The notes below the pieces were generated by a model. It worked only from the letters and a program-made list of their open reading frames with translations. It was not told the DNA's origin and made no database searches. Below are positions 30,945 to 39,114 of a stretch of DNA of 51,084 nucleotides, one piece after another (position 1 is the stretch's first letter; each line of letters begins with the position of its first letter). The position numbers and the translations under genes were made by a program. Source of the DNA: JAGOSA01 sp039795715 (GTDB lineage Bacteria > Patescibacteriota > Minisyncoccia > Phycocordibacterales > UBA9973); contig JBDKLD010000075.1 of the NCBI GenBank assembly GCA_039795715.1, positions 1 through 51,084 of the forward strand, in the 5' to 3' direction.

Positions 30945-31589
30945 TTATAGTCTTTCCAAGATGCATAGATGGGCCAAAGCACCTGCTTCTTCGCAGTTTG
31001 TCATTTTCAAACCAGCTTTATTTGCCAACTCTTCCAATTCATCTTTAGTAAACTGCTCTGAAGTATAGGCTCCAACGCTTTCATCGAAAGTTACATAGCC
31101 ATCCTTTACTTTTTTTACAGGAACCCCGATTTGCTTGTACATTTCTAGCCTTTCATTTAGAGCTTTTTCCGAATAGACACTGACAATAATCTTTCCATTT
31201 TCTTTAGTTACTCTTTTCGCTTCTTCAAGAGCCTTAACTTTTTTGTCCGCAAAATTAACCAGTGTCATCATTAGAACAGTACAGTCGAAAGTATTTTCCT
31301 TGAAAAAAAGGTTGGTTGCATCGGCTTGTTGTATATCTACCGATGGATACTCTTTGAGATTTTCTTTTGCGTCTTTGATGGCTTGTGGGTCATTATCGAT
31401 TCCTGTAATGTCGCTTGTAATATTTAGTAATGAAATAATGTTGCGACCATTACCGCAACCTACATCTAGAACCTTAGCATTATTGGAAATGTGGCTGCGT
31501 AAATACTCTTTTTCTTTCTCGAAGAGGACTTGGAAGCCAGGTGATGGATTTTCTTCAATTCGTTCCCAAAAATCTATATTTGCTGACAT
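30945..31589 (-). CDS. Class I SAM-dependent methyltransferase
   Basis: A 214-residue methyltransferase of the UbiE/Methyltransf_11 type. Motif I is KVLDVGCGNGRNIISLL (about 38-54), the acidic residue follows in TGIDNDP, then VDIQQADATNL and the central FDCTVLMMTLVNF. Substrate unknown. It is transcribed toward the importer operon and is a separate unit. Confidence 0.87.
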   Translation of the reverse strand: MSANIDFWERIEENPSPGFQVLFEKEKEYLRSHISNNAKVLDVGCGNGRNIISLLNITSDITGIDNDPQAIKDAKENLKEYPSVDIQQADATNLFFKENTFDCTVLMMTLVNFADKKVKALEEAKRVTKENGKIIVSVYSEKALNERLEMYKQIGVPVKKVKDGYVTFDESVGAYTSEQFTKDELEELANKAGLKMTNCEEAGALAHLCILERL

Positions 31590-31744
31590 GTATATTTACA
31601 TTATCAAAAAATACCTAGGTGTGCCAAATAAATAAGACTTTTCATTTATCTTAAGCCAAACTTTCCATTTCTGCTATACTGACCTGTATTTAGGGGTCGC
31701 CAGTTACTCCCTCGGAAACCCACCTCTAAGGGTCACAATTCAAT

Positions 31745-31773
31745 TAAAAACCCCAGGAAATTTCCCAGGGTTA
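31745..31773 (-). terminator. Terminator of the DUF6915-like gene
   Basis: On the minus strand AACCC/GGGTT arms enclose the self-complementary GGAAATTTCC, followed by TTTTT. Confidence 0.75.
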
Positions 31774-31777
31774 CATT

Positions 31778-32575
31778 TCAATCAATATTGCATGGACTCC
31801 GCCTTATGGAGTCGAAATTTTGAGGTGGCATTTCCTGCATTTTTTCGGTCTTTATTGTTTCCTCAATCATTTTCTTTATCCTCTTTGGGTCTCGACGCGC
31901 CACATCTTCATAATCCTTCGGCGCATGCATCCATGGTTTGTTAGGTACATGACGCTCATAATCAAGGAGAGTAGGGACTGGATCTCGGTAACGGTCAGCG
32001 CACACAAAACGACAATTGAGGTAGCCGGTCACAACGTCACTTGTCCAAAGACCATAAATTTTCGGACCGAGTAAATGCGTCGCAATTTCTGCACCGAGTG
32101 CATGGCCCAAAATAGCGAATTGCGTGTTTTTTCTAAAAGTAATCTTGTCCCCCACCAACGTCTTGAGCTGGAAGAATGCATCGAGTAAAACAAGTTCACT
32201 ATCTGTAAGTTTTTGAAGTCTCGAATCTTTTTTGGCCTTTTCCAAAAAACCTGGCCAAGTATCTAATTTCGGCATTTGGTCAGTTTCTTCGATTGCAGGC
32301 ATCCAGTGTTTCTCAAATGTGAGCAATTGATCATAGTCTTCGAGCAAGTGTTGCATGAGAAGTTGCTTTGCGGGCACATTTTTCGGGCCGATTTTATTGC
32401 CAAAAATCTTTTCCAAAATCAGTAAGCCCACATCAATATGATGAAGGAAGAACCGACCAAATATCGAAGGTGTCACCACTTTGTTGAAATCAATCAGAGC
32501 ATGGAATGCTTCATAGTCCTTGGATTTTCCCCCAAAGATCTTCGCGGAATTTTCCGCGTGTTCGTATTTATTCAT
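31778..32575 (-). CDS. DUF6915-like protein with a long C-terminal extension
   Basis: A 265-residue protein. The N-terminal ~95 residues (YEHAENSAKIFGGKSKDYEAFHALIDFNK, then FFLHHIDVGLLILEKIFG and VPAKQLLMQHLLEDY) resemble the DUF6915 pattern H-S-x-x-x-x-G-G...H..D..K......RH.......F. Its His and Asp residues could bind a metal. The remaining 170 residues are helical and unassigned, ending in an Arg-rich tail. Function unknown. Confidence 0.62.
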   Translation of the reverse strand: MNKYEHAENSAKIFGGKSKDYEAFHALIDFNKVVTPSIFGRFFLHHIDVGLLILEKIFGNKIGPKNVPAKQLLMQHLLEDYDQLLTFEKHWMPAIEETDQMPKLDTWPGFLEKAKKDSRLQKLTDSELVLLDAFFQLKTLVGDKITFRKNTQFAILGHALGAEIATHLLGPKIYGLWTSDVVTGYLNCRFVCADRYRDPVPTLLDYERHVPNKPWMHAPKDYEDVARRDPKRIKKMIEETIKTEKMQEMPPQNFDSIRRSPCNID

Positions 32576-32725
32576 TTTTTAGAGTTTTGTAATGAGTTTA
32601 CCTGATACTACTACAGGTGCCCGTTTCGTCAACAAACACAAAAGATTTACTTTATTATTTCTTGATGGGAATTTCATCTCACTTATATATACTCTAAACA
32701 ATATGGATTAGTCATCCATATTCAT

Positions 32726-32795
32726 GGGCACGCTAGTGGTCTAGGCCTCCAACCTCACCAATTAGAGATCGCGGGTTCGATTCCCGTCGTGTCCA
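32726..32795 (+). tRNA. tRNA-like gene, isotype unclear
   Basis: Acceptor GGGCACG/CGTGTCC (one G-U) and T arm GCGGG/CCCGT with TTCGATT are intact and the discriminator is A. The D arm does not fold normally and the anticodon hairpin is CTCCAA/TTAGAG with one mismatch and a 9-nt loop CCTCACCAA. Counting from U33 would give CAC (Val) but position 37 would then be C, so the isotype is left open. It may be an unusual tRNA or a decaying one. Confidence 0.5.
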
Positions 32796-32821
32796 GAATT
32801 ATAGCTTTGTGTCACAAATAC

Positions 32822-32846
32822 AAAACCGCTCACTAAGAGCGGTTTT
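32822..32846. terminator. Bidirectional terminator
   Basis: AAAACCGCT pairs with AGCGGTTTT around CACTAAG. It serves the tRNA-like gene and, on the minus strand, the cyclophilin gene. Confidence 0.8.
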
Positions 32847-32850
32847 GCGA

Positions 32851-32867
32851 CCTCCAACCTCACCAAT
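32851..32867 (+). repeat. 17-nt duplicate of the tRNA-like anticodon segment
   Basis: CCTCCAACCTCACCAAT repeats 32746-32762 exactly, 105 bases downstream. Confidence 0.8.
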
Positions 32868-32918
32868 GAGACTATTATAGACAAATATTATTCTTTTGCA
32901 ATAAAATTTTACTCTACT

Positions 32919-33626
32919 TTACTTCAACACAATACTCTGCAAAATCACCGGCTCAATCGGTTTGTCAGTAGCATCAGTCTTCACGTTATTGATCGCAGTC
33001 ACCACATCCATGCCGGCAGTGACTTTGCCGAAAACAGTGTGCTTGGTATCGAGGAAATTGTTTGCCGCGGCATTGATGAAGAATTGGCTACCGTTGGTGT
33101 TCGGTCCAGAATTTGCCATTGCGATGGTAAATACGTCATTCTTGTTGGTTGCAGTAATCTCGTCGGCAAACTTGTAGCCCGGACCGCCTGTTCCCCACAT
33201 CTGCTTTTTGGAATCATCCTTCGAAAGCGGGTCGCCTCCCTGGTTCATGAAGCCCTTAATCACACGGTGAAACTTTGTGCCGTCATAGAATCCTTCTTGT
33301 GCAAGCTTAACAAAGTTTGCCACAGTGTTTGGTGTTGTTGTTGAAAACGCAATGGTGATATCTCCCTTGTTTGTACGAAGTGTTGCTGATGTCATTTTTT
33401 TTGTATCTCCTCCATTAGTAATAATATTAGGATCGGTTAGCGCGCCAACACTACTGTTTACATCAAGGGTTTCAGGCGTAGTTGTTGTGTCTTTGGTAAA
33501 TAAATCCGCTGCATCTTTACCTCCAGTAACTGGATCTGGCTCAATGTTCATGGTTTTTTGGCTAAAATACCAAAATCCCCCTCCTACTGCTGCCAAAATA
33601 ACAATAATTAAAATAATATTTTTCAT
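32919..33626 (-). CDS. Cyclophilin-type peptidyl-prolyl isomerase, membrane-anchored
   Basis: A 235-residue protein with an N-terminal membrane helix (about 2-20) and a cyclophilin domain from about 78. FHRVIKGFMNQGGDP contains the catalytic Arg, and FTIAMANSGPNTNGSQFFIN and FLDTKHTVFGKV are the other hallmarks. It should act outside the membrane, folding secreted proteins. A TATAAT box lies 7 nt before the ATG. Confidence 0.95.
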   Translation of the reverse strand: MKNIILIIVILAAVGGGFWYFSQKTMNIEPDPVTGGKDAADLFTKDTTTTPETLDVNSSVGALTDPNIITNGGDTKKMTSATLRTNKGDITIAFSTTTPNTVANFVKLAQEGFYDGTKFHRVIKGFMNQGGDPLSKDDSKKQMWGTGGPGYKFADEITATNKNDVFTIAMANSGPNTNGSQFFINAAANNFLDTKHTVFGKVTAGMDVVTAINNVKTDATDKPIEPVILQSIVLK

Positions 33627-33633
33627 GGCTGAT

Positions 33634-33639
33634 ATTATA
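33634..33639 (-). promoter_or_regulatory. -10 box TATAAT of the cyclophilin gene, leaderless-type
   Basis: Minus-strand TGCTATAAT, 7 nt before the ATG at 33626. Confidence 0.58.
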
Positions 33640-33665
33640 GCAGGTTAATTTTTTAAATAAAATGT

Positions 33666-33953
33666 CTATTTCGCCCACTCTACCACTTCTTCATACTTAA
33701 CCTCCCCACAAAGCCAAGCTTTGGTCTTGGTATTGTAGAAAAAAGGCACTCCGCCACATGCTCCGTCAACATCATAACCTTCCATGATGCGGGTATTTTC
33801 TTCATTGTGCCAAACTTCAATTTGCTCGACATTGACGCCGTGTTCTTCTTCGAGTTTTTTGATGACACCCATCATGTGTTCGCAGTGCGGACACTCAGTG
33901 CCGTAAAAAACAAGAAGGTGGTTATCGTGATCAGACATATTGTGGTCAGGCAT
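33666..33953 (-). CDS. Thioredoxin/glutaredoxin-like protein with CPHC motif
   Basis: A protein of about 95 residues from the ATG at 33953; 33938 is also possible. The strand LLVFYGTECPHCEHMMGVIKKLEEE carries the CPHC redox pair and GACGGVPFFYNTKTKAWLCGE holds the cis-Pro (VP) and a second Cys pair. No signal peptide, so it acts in the cytoplasm. It follows the Ig-like membrane protein by 16 bases. Confidence 0.82.
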   Translation of the reverse strand: MPDHNMSDHDNHLLVFYGTECPHCEHMMGVIKKLEEEHGVNVEQIEVWHNEENTRIMEGYDVDGACGGVPFFYNTKTKAWLCGEVKYEEVVEWAK

Positions 33954-33969
33954 ACTACTGGGCAATTAC

Positions 33970-34458
33970 TTAATAACTAAAGCTGTCGGATGTTCCCTCT
34001 CCCGATGGATTTTCTTCATTGAAAGTAATAGTGAGAGGTGTGCCTGAAGGAATAGGGTTTGCTGGTGTAAAAGTGGCACTGAAGGCAACTGGGCCAGATG
34101 TCATCCAATTACCAGCGATCATGACTGGCATTGTAGGGTACGTATTTATGCCATCAGAAATGCTCACCGTCCCGCCTTGTCCTTCAAACAAAACCCAAGT
34201 ACAGCCGTCGGTCGCAGCGCTATTGTTGATGACGCCACCAATAACAAGTGGGAATGAAACCGTGCTCCCAGGCAACGGGGTATTAGTTGTCATACCACAT
34301 TTATATGCGGGCAACATGGTCACAGGAGGTTTTGTTGTCGGATTTTCTGTGGGCTTTGGCAAAGAGTTATCCTCTTTCACAAGGTAAATAGCACCGAGAA
34401 TAATGGCGAAAAGAATGATGATAATACTGAGCGGTGTGTGACGTTTGTGGTGATCCAT
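33970..34458 (-). CDS. Membrane-anchored Gmad2-like Ig-domain protein
   Basis: A protein of 162 residues from the ATG at 34458, which has TACACT 8 nt upstream; ATG 34476 is an alternative. A membrane helix (about 11-28, IIIILFAIILGAIYLV) is followed by a Thr/Pro-rich linker and an Ig-like domain with STVSFPLVIGGVI and GCTWVLFEGQGGTVSI. This domain matches the middle domain of the element-borne GerMN protein at 10,095, but here no GerMN domain follows. Confidence 0.75.
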   Translation of the reverse strand: MDHHKRHTPLSIIIILFAIILGAIYLVKEDNSLPKPTENPTTKPPVTMLPAYKCGMTTNTPLPGSTVSFPLVIGGVINNSAATDGCTWVLFEGQGGTVSISDGINTYPTMPVMIAGNWMTSGPVAFSATFTPANPIPSGTPLTITFNEENPSGEGTSDSFSY

Positions 34459-34466
34459 ATGACGAA

Positions 34467-34472
34467 AGTGTA
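34467..34472 (-). promoter_or_regulatory. -10 box TACACT, leaderless-type
   Basis: Minus-strand TGCTACACT, 8 nt before the ATG at 34458. Confidence 0.45.
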
Positions 34473-34476
34473 GCAT

Positions 34477-34497
34477 AAAAGCGCCTTTCGGCGCTTT
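34477..34497 (-). terminator. Terminator of rpsT
   Basis: AAAGCGCC pairs with GGCGCTTT around a 4-nt loop, ending in TTTT on the minus strand. Confidence 0.82.
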
Positions 34498-34509
34498 CTG
34501 TGTTGTGAA

Positions 34510-34764
34510 CTATTTGCTGATTCGTGCGAGTCGAGCCTTTTTGCGTGAAGCGTTGTTCTTCTTGATGACACCACGCTTGGCTGCCTTGTCGATGGCGGCA
34601 AAAGCTGATGGAAGCAATTTCTTGGCTTCATCTGCTTTCTTGTCCTTGACTGATTTCTCGACGCGCTTGATGGCATCCTTCATAGCCTTGGTACGGCGGT
34701 CATTGACTGACTTTCGCTTGAATGACTGTCGGAGAGCCTTTTTTGCTGATTTGATGATTGGCAT
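34510..34764 (-). CDS. rpsT: Small ribosomal subunit protein bS20
   Basis: An 84-residue basic, all-helical protein. MPIIKSAKKALRQSFKRKSVNDRRTKAM at the N-terminus, IDKAAKRGVIKKNNASRKKARLARISK at the C-terminus and the size are typical of bS20, which binds 16S rRNA early in 30S assembly. A TAGAAT box precedes the ATG by 8 nt. Confidence 0.95.
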   Translation of the reverse strand: MPIIKSAKKALRQSFKRKSVNDRRTKAMKDAIKRVEKSVKDKKADEAKKLLPSAFAAIDKAAKRGVIKKNNASRKKARLARISK

Positions 34765-34901
34765 TTTTGATTATTCTAAAATTAGGAAAAATTGATAGTA
34801 ATTACGAACTGACTGAGACGGGATTACAATACCATCAAGTTGGCTATATTGCAAATCCGAGAGAGCGTCGGCGTGAGGGCGAAAAAGTGAGCGAAAAAGT
34901 A

Positions 34902-34907
34902 TATACT
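34902..34907 (+). promoter_or_regulatory. -10 box TATACT of ruvA, leaderless-type
   Basis: TATACT, 6 nt before the ATG at 34914; this fixes the start at the family-expected MIAFVKG. Confidence 0.58.
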
Positions 34908-34913
34908 ATTGTC

Positions 34914-35486
34914 ATGATTGCATTCGTCAAAGGCAAAATTACCGACATTTCCGACCGCTCGGTCATCATCGAAACCCAAGGCGTGGGCTATGAAGTCTCG
35001 ACTACGACCGATACGCTTGCCACCGCACAGATCGGTACAGAACTTGCTCTTTTTACTCACCTCGTCGTAAGAGAAGACTCTATGGAACTATACGGTTTCA
35101 AGACTCGCCAAGAGCTCACCTTTTTCCAAATGCTCATTACTGTTTCCGGTGTCGGTCCCCGCTCGGCGATCGCTATAGTTTCGCTCGGCTCGATCGAGTC
35201 TATCCAGCGAGCAATCGGCTCCGGCGATGTTGGCTACCTCACAAGCGTTTCCGGTATTGGCAAGAAAACTGCTGAGAAAATAATTATTGATTTACGCGAC
35301 AAACTCGCTGCCCTTGGCCACAGAATGGGCAACGGAGAATTTAGTGGTGACTCTGATGCACTCGAAGCACTAGTAAAGCTCGGCTACTCACAAACGGAGG
35401 CACGCGATGCAGTCAAAAGAATTCCGCCGACAATCACCAACACTAATGACAAAATTAAAGAAGCACTCAAGTATATTGGGAAGTAA
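34914..35486 (+). CDS. ruvA: Holliday junction branch migration protein RuvA
   Basis: A 190-residue RuvA with an N-terminal OB domain (MIAFVKGKITDISDRSVIIETQGVGYEV), tandem helix-hairpin-helix motifs (ITVSGVGPRSAIAIVS, LTSVSGIGKKTAEKIIIDLRDKL) and the C-terminal UBA-like domain III (DALEALVKLGYSQTEARDAVKRI) that contacts RuvB. RuvA tetramers clamp Holliday junctions. ruvB and ruvC are far away at 49,848 and 50,864. Confidence 0.97.
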   Translation: MIAFVKGKITDISDRSVIIETQGVGYEVSTTTDTLATAQIGTELALFTHLVVREDSMELYGFKTRQELTFFQMLITVSGVGPRSAIAIVSLGSIESIQRAIGSGDVGYLTSVSGIGKKTAEKIIIDLRDKLAALGHRMGNGEFSGDSDALEALVKLGYSQTEARDAVKRIPPTITNTNDKIKEALKYIGK

Positions 35487-35500
35487 TGTTCTGCTGAATT

Positions 35501-36469
35501 ATGCCCGAACTCCCCGAAGTCCACACAACTGTCACCGGTCTCCAAAATGTTTTGCCGGGACTTCGCATTGACGATGTCTGGACTGATTTGGCAAAGAAAC
35601 GCCACACTACGTTCCATCTGAAAAATTCTCATAAAGATAAGGATTTTTTCGCCATGTTTAAAAAAGAAATTATCGGCAAGAAAGTTTTGTCTGTTGAACG
35701 TCGGGCTAAAAATATTCTCATCAATCTTGACGGGAAAAATGGTGGGCGGAAAACAATTCTCATACACATGAAAATGACCGGCCATTTAATGATTGGTAAA
35801 TATACATTGCAGAAAATAAAAGAGAAAGAAAAACCAGCACAAGAGATTTGGCTACCGGCCAAGAGCGAGAAAAACGATGCTCTCCGCGATCCCTACAACC
35901 GTTTTCTCCACGTCGTTTTTTCTCTTTCCAGTGGCAAGCAACTCGTACTCTCTGACATTCGCCAATTCGCTAAAGTGACTTTGGTTGAGACCGCAACCAT
36001 GTATAACAGTGTTCATTTCAAACATATCGGGCCGGAGCCACTCGACAGCACCTTTACTCTAAAGAAGTTTACTGAGCGACTCTTGAATAAATCTAAAGGG
36101 AAAATTAAGCTTGTTTTGCTAGACCAAAGTGTCGTCGCAGGTATCGGTAATATTTATTCTGATGAAATGCTTTTCCTTGCTGGTATTCACCCTATGTCTA
36201 TTGTTGGGAAAATTCCCGCCAAACAGATGTCGCTCTTATACAAAGGAATGAGTGCGGTTTTGAAAAAAGGCATAGACTTTGGTGGTGATTCAACGAGCGA
36301 CTACCGTGATATCACTGGTAAGCGCGGAGAATTCCAACATGCCCACAACGTCTATCGTCGCACCGGAAAACCTTGCCCCAAGCGTGGTTGTAGTGGCACA
36401 ATCGCAAAAGTACCCTTTGGTGGCAGAAGCGCACATTTTTGTCCTATACATCAAAAATTATATAAATAA
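35501..36469 (+). CDS. mutM: Formamidopyrimidine-DNA glycosylase
   Basis: A 322-residue Fpg/MutM, a bifunctional glycosylase/AP lyase for oxidised purines. It starts MPELPEV, giving the N-terminal Pro nucleophile and Glu3 after Met removal. VVAGIGNIYSDEMLF is the helix-two-turn-helix. The C-terminal zinc finger is PCPKRGC...FCPIHQK, so the fourth ligand is a His rather than Cys. It is longer than the usual ~270 because of an insert near residue 105-135. It follows ruvA by 14 bases. Confidence 0.94.
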   Translation: MPELPEVHTTVTGLQNVLPGLRIDDVWTDLAKKRHTTFHLKNSHKDKDFFAMFKKEIIGKKVLSVERRAKNILINLDGKNGGRKTILIHMKMTGHLMIGKYTLQKIKEKEKPAQEIWLPAKSEKNDALRDPYNRFLHVVFSLSSGKQLVLSDIRQFAKVTLVETATMYNSVHFKHIGPEPLDSTFTLKKFTERLLNKSKGKIKLVLLDQSVVAGIGNIYSDEMLFLAGIHPMSIVGKIPAKQMSLLYKGMSAVLKKGIDFGGDSTSDYRDITGKRGEFQHAHNVYRRTGKPCPKRGCSGTIAKVPFGGRSAHFCPIHQKLYK

Positions 36470-36471
36470 GA

Positions 36472-36477
36472 TATACT
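36472..36477 (+). promoter_or_regulatory. -10 box TATACT, leaderless-type
   Basis: TATACT, 6 nt before the ATG at 36484. Confidence 0.5.
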
Positions 36478-36483
36478 TTATAC

Positions 36484-36645
36484 ATGGCAGATAAACCAGT
36501 ACAAGGACCAACTGCGGGGAAAGTATTACTAGTCTTTTTAGCTATTTTAACAGTAATGTTTTTCATCTGGCTCTACACTGGCGGACCAGAAAGGTATCAA
36601 GAACTCAAAGACGAGAAAGCAGACTCTCTCCAATTAAATATTTAA
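36484..36645 (+). CDS. Small single-TM protein
   Basis: A 53-residue protein with a membrane helix at about 13-31 (KVLLVFLAILTVMFFIWLY) and a charged tail (GGPERYQELKDEKADS). Its end overlaps the convergent TrmH-family gene by 12 bases. A TATACT box 6 nt before the ATG supports it as a real gene. No family recognised. Confidence 0.6.
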   Translation: MADKPVQGPTAGKVLLVFLAILTVMFFIWLYTGGPERYQELKDEKADSLQLNI

Positions 36646-37128
36646 TATTCGAAAAAGCGCGACTCCTGTTGCAACAGAAACATTGAGCGATTCTTTTTTG
36701 CCGTGCATTGGAATTTCGGCAACAATATCGGCTTTCTCGAGAAGACTTTTAGAAATACCATCAACTTCATTCCCGAGCACAAATAATACATTTTCCCCTA
36801 TTTTTACTTTTTTATAATCCACCGCTTTCGGCGACTGCTCAATCGCCACAATTTGCCAACGCGATTTCTTTAATTTTGTGACGAGACTCCCTGCACGCGC
36901 AACACTCGTCCATGGAATATTTTTCTCGGCGCCAAGCGCACGCGTGGCGATTTTGGCATTTGGACGATTGAAACGATCTGTTGGCGCTGGTGTATAGCCA
37001 GCGAGATAGACATGCAAAACACCCGCCGCATCAGCAGTGCGGAAGATAGAGCCGACATTTTCAGCACTGCGGATATTTTCGAGCAGTAAGGCTACTTGTC
37101 TCTTGAGACTTATTTTTGATTTCTTCAT
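36634..37128 (-). CDS. TrmH/SpoU-family RNA 2'-O-methyltransferase
   Basis: A 164-residue SPOUT methyltransferase. Motif 1 is LLLENIRSAENVGSIFRTADA near the N-terminus with the conserved Asn/Arg; motif 2 is LFVLGNEVDGISKSLL and motif 3 is IPMHGKKESLNVSVATGVALF, the knot that binds SAM. Short members such as TrmL-type enzymes methylate tRNA. Exact target unknown. Confidence 0.93.
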   Translation of the reverse strand: MKKSKISLKRQVALLLENIRSAENVGSIFRTADAAGVLHVYLAGYTPAPTDRFNRPNAKIATRALGAEKNIPWTSVARAGSLVTKLKKSRWQIVAIEQSPKAVDYKKVKIGENVLFVLGNEVDGISKSLLEKADIVAEIPMHGKKESLNVSVATGVALFRILNI

Positions 37129-37240
37129 ATATTCGGTAAGTGTAGCCTAGAAAGTAATAAGTATACATATTCTGATAATTTTGACCAAAACCATATTCAA
37201 GCCATATTTCCCGCTATTTTATGGAAGCAAAACTTTATGG

Positions 37241-37246
37241 TAAAAT
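37241..37246 (+). promoter_or_regulatory. -10 box TAAAAT, leaderless-type
   Basis: TAAAAT, 6 nt before the ATG at 37253. Confidence 0.5.
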
Positions 37247-37252
37247 TTTTAT

Positions 37253-38899
37253 ATGCATGCAAGGAAAAACATAAAAGTCATCTTTCTTTTCATTTGTTTT
37301 TCAATCCTCACTTTTTTCCCTTATTCAGCTTCCGCCCTTTTAGCGCCACAAACCTTTGACCTCAATACAGATGAAGACTACGCTGAGGCAGCAGCGTTTG
37401 ACGGAACAAACGTGTGGTTTGTCTCATCCCATGACCCGCTCCAATTAATAAAAGTAAATCCGGAGACTGGTGCCCACACCACCTATACGCTTTCTGAGGC
37501 AAATGGTTCCGTACCTTCAATTACTTTTGATGGAACAAATATATGGGTGGGAGGAGGCAGTAGTGATGGAGCAAAATTCTTCAAGGTCAATACATCGGAT
37601 GGTTCATATATTGCCTATAGCATGCCCGAGATGACGGCGGATACCATCTTCGGATTGATATTTGACGGAACAAGTCTGTGGGCACGTGGCCGTCAAGGTT
37701 TAGCAAAGATACATCCATCAGATGGCACGTATACTTTTTACACTATGGATTATGGTGAGGGGATGGCATTTGACGGAGAGTTTCTTTGGACTACATTCTC
37801 ATCTGACGCGAACGACGTAACTCTCCTCAAGGTGGATCCTGCCGACGGCTCATATACCACCTATGTTTTACACGGACTCGCTCAGACGTTTGCTCTAGCC
37901 TTCGACGGAACTTCGATATGGGTTGTTGATTCGGGCTCTCCCATGACTCTTGCCAAGGTAAACCCGAGCGATGGAACATATACCCTCTATCCAATGGACT
38001 CCGGAGAAAATAATGTACAATATCCAACCGAAATCCTTTTTGACGGAACAGATTTATGGATAGCTACCTACACGGCGCCGACAAAATTACTAAGGGTAAA
38101 CGTCGCTGATGGGAGCCATGTCGCGTATACCATGGCAACGGGTGAAGATTACGGCAGCTCTCTTGCGTTTGATGGTTTTTCGATATGGATGGGCCTCGAC
38201 ACCGCTCCTGCTAAATTGATCCGATGGAATATTAACGACACCACCACCGCCCCGGTTATTTCTACTATTGTAGCTACTCCTACCGCAACTACCGCAACTA
38301 TTTCTTGGACCACAGATCAAATGGCAAGTTCTACCGTCAACTATGGATCCACAAGTTCATATGGAACAGCATCAACTTCAGCTACACGCGTTGCAAGTCA
38401 CTCCGTTACCCTTACTGGGCTTACCGCCGAAACTACTTATCATTTTCAAGTAGGTGGAGCAAGTCTAGGGACAGTTTCAAACTCGACCGATCAGACATTT
38501 ACTACTACTCCCGCGCCATCATCTCCAAATCCATCTTCAAATTGGGGAGGTAGTATGACCATACCAATTCCTATGATTTTGCCCGTGCCAACGCCCCTGA
38601 CATGTGAGATGGGTGGACAATGTTCTCAGCCAGCAACACCAATAAGTCCTGCGACATGGTTGTTCACCCGAGATTTACGATTGGGAATTATTCATCCGGA
38701 AGTAAAACTACTTCAGCAGTATCTCAATGCAAAAGGTTTCTTTGTTGCTACATCAGGCGCAGGATCATTGGGTAAAGAAACAATATTTTTTGGTTCTCTA
38801 ACTAGGGCTGCTTTAATAAAATTCCAGAAAGCAAAGAATATTGTTCCAGCAATTGGATATTTTGGACCTATCACCCGTGAGTATATACGTTCTCAATAA
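37253..38899 (+). CDS. Secreted protein: beta-propeller, fibronectin III and peptidoglycan-binding domains
   Basis: A 548-residue protein. A signal peptide covers about 1-27 (VIFLFICFSILTFFPYSASA). Residues about 35-325 hold six to seven repeats of roughly 45 residues with the core FDGT-x-(I/L)W and later KVN-x-x-DG(T/S)Y, as in Vgb/streptogramin-lyase-like propellers. About 333-420 is a fibronectin type III domain (TTATISWTTDQMASSTVNYG). The last ~75 residues are a PG_binding_1 domain (VKLLQQYLNAKGF...FGSLTRAALIKFQKAKNI...GYFGPITREYI). It should sit on the cell wall and bind a partner or polymer. Confidence 0.85.
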   Translation: MHARKNIKVIFLFICFSILTFFPYSASALLAPQTFDLNTDEDYAEAAAFDGTNVWFVSSHDPLQLIKVNPETGAHTTYTLSEANGSVPSITFDGTNIWVGGGSSDGAKFFKVNTSDGSYIAYSMPEMTADTIFGLIFDGTSLWARGRQGLAKIHPSDGTYTFYTMDYGEGMAFDGEFLWTTFSSDANDVTLLKVDPADGSYTTYVLHGLAQTFALAFDGTSIWVVDSGSPMTLAKVNPSDGTYTLYPMDSGENNVQYPTEILFDGTDLWIATYTAPTKLLRVNVADGSHVAYTMATGEDYGSSLAFDGFSIWMGLDTAPAKLIRWNINDTTTAPVISTIVATPTATTATISWTTDQMASSTVNYGSTSSYGTASTSATRVASHSVTLTGLTAETTYHFQVGGASLGTVSNSTDQTFTTTPAPSSPNPSSNWGGSMTIPIPMILPVPTPLTCEMGGQCSQPATPISPATWLFTRDLRLGIIHPEVKLLQQYLNAKGFFVATSGAGSLGKETIFFGSLTRAALIKFQKAKNIVPAIGYFGPITREYIRSQ

Positions 38900-38974
38900 A
38901 GGTACATGTAGCAGTATTTTTTATCGTTTCCGTGTCGAGTAAAACTAGATGTTTTCGGAATACTTTTTTTCTTG

Positions 38975-39047
38975 TCCTCCCGGCAGGAATCGAACCTGCG
39001 ACCCTCTCCTTAAAAGGGAGCTGCTCTACCGACTGAGCTACGGGAGG
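38975..39047 (-). tRNA. tRNA-Lys (TTT)
   Basis: Acceptor CCTCCCG/CGGGAGG, D arm GCTC/GAGC, anticodon loop CTTTTAA (anticodon TTT), T arm GCAGG/CCTGC with TTCGATT, discriminator A, no encoded CCA. Confidence 0.94.
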
Positions 39048-39114
39048 AATTGCAACGTGTATCGCTGTCTGAAAATACCACGCGAAACGCTAAAAATCAA
39101 ATACGCCGACCAAA

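Noticed and set aside
32726..32795. Normal tRNA-Gly or tRNA-Glu gene.
   Set aside because: The D arm does not fold, and no placement gives a 7-nt anticodon loop with both U33 and a paired stem.
38407..38422. A 16-base match between the 53-bp repeats and the fibronectin domain of the propeller gene (TACCCTTACTGGGCTT).
   Set aside because: It is in a different reading frame and the flanks do not match, so it is most likely chance in a Thr/Leu/Gly-coding stretch.
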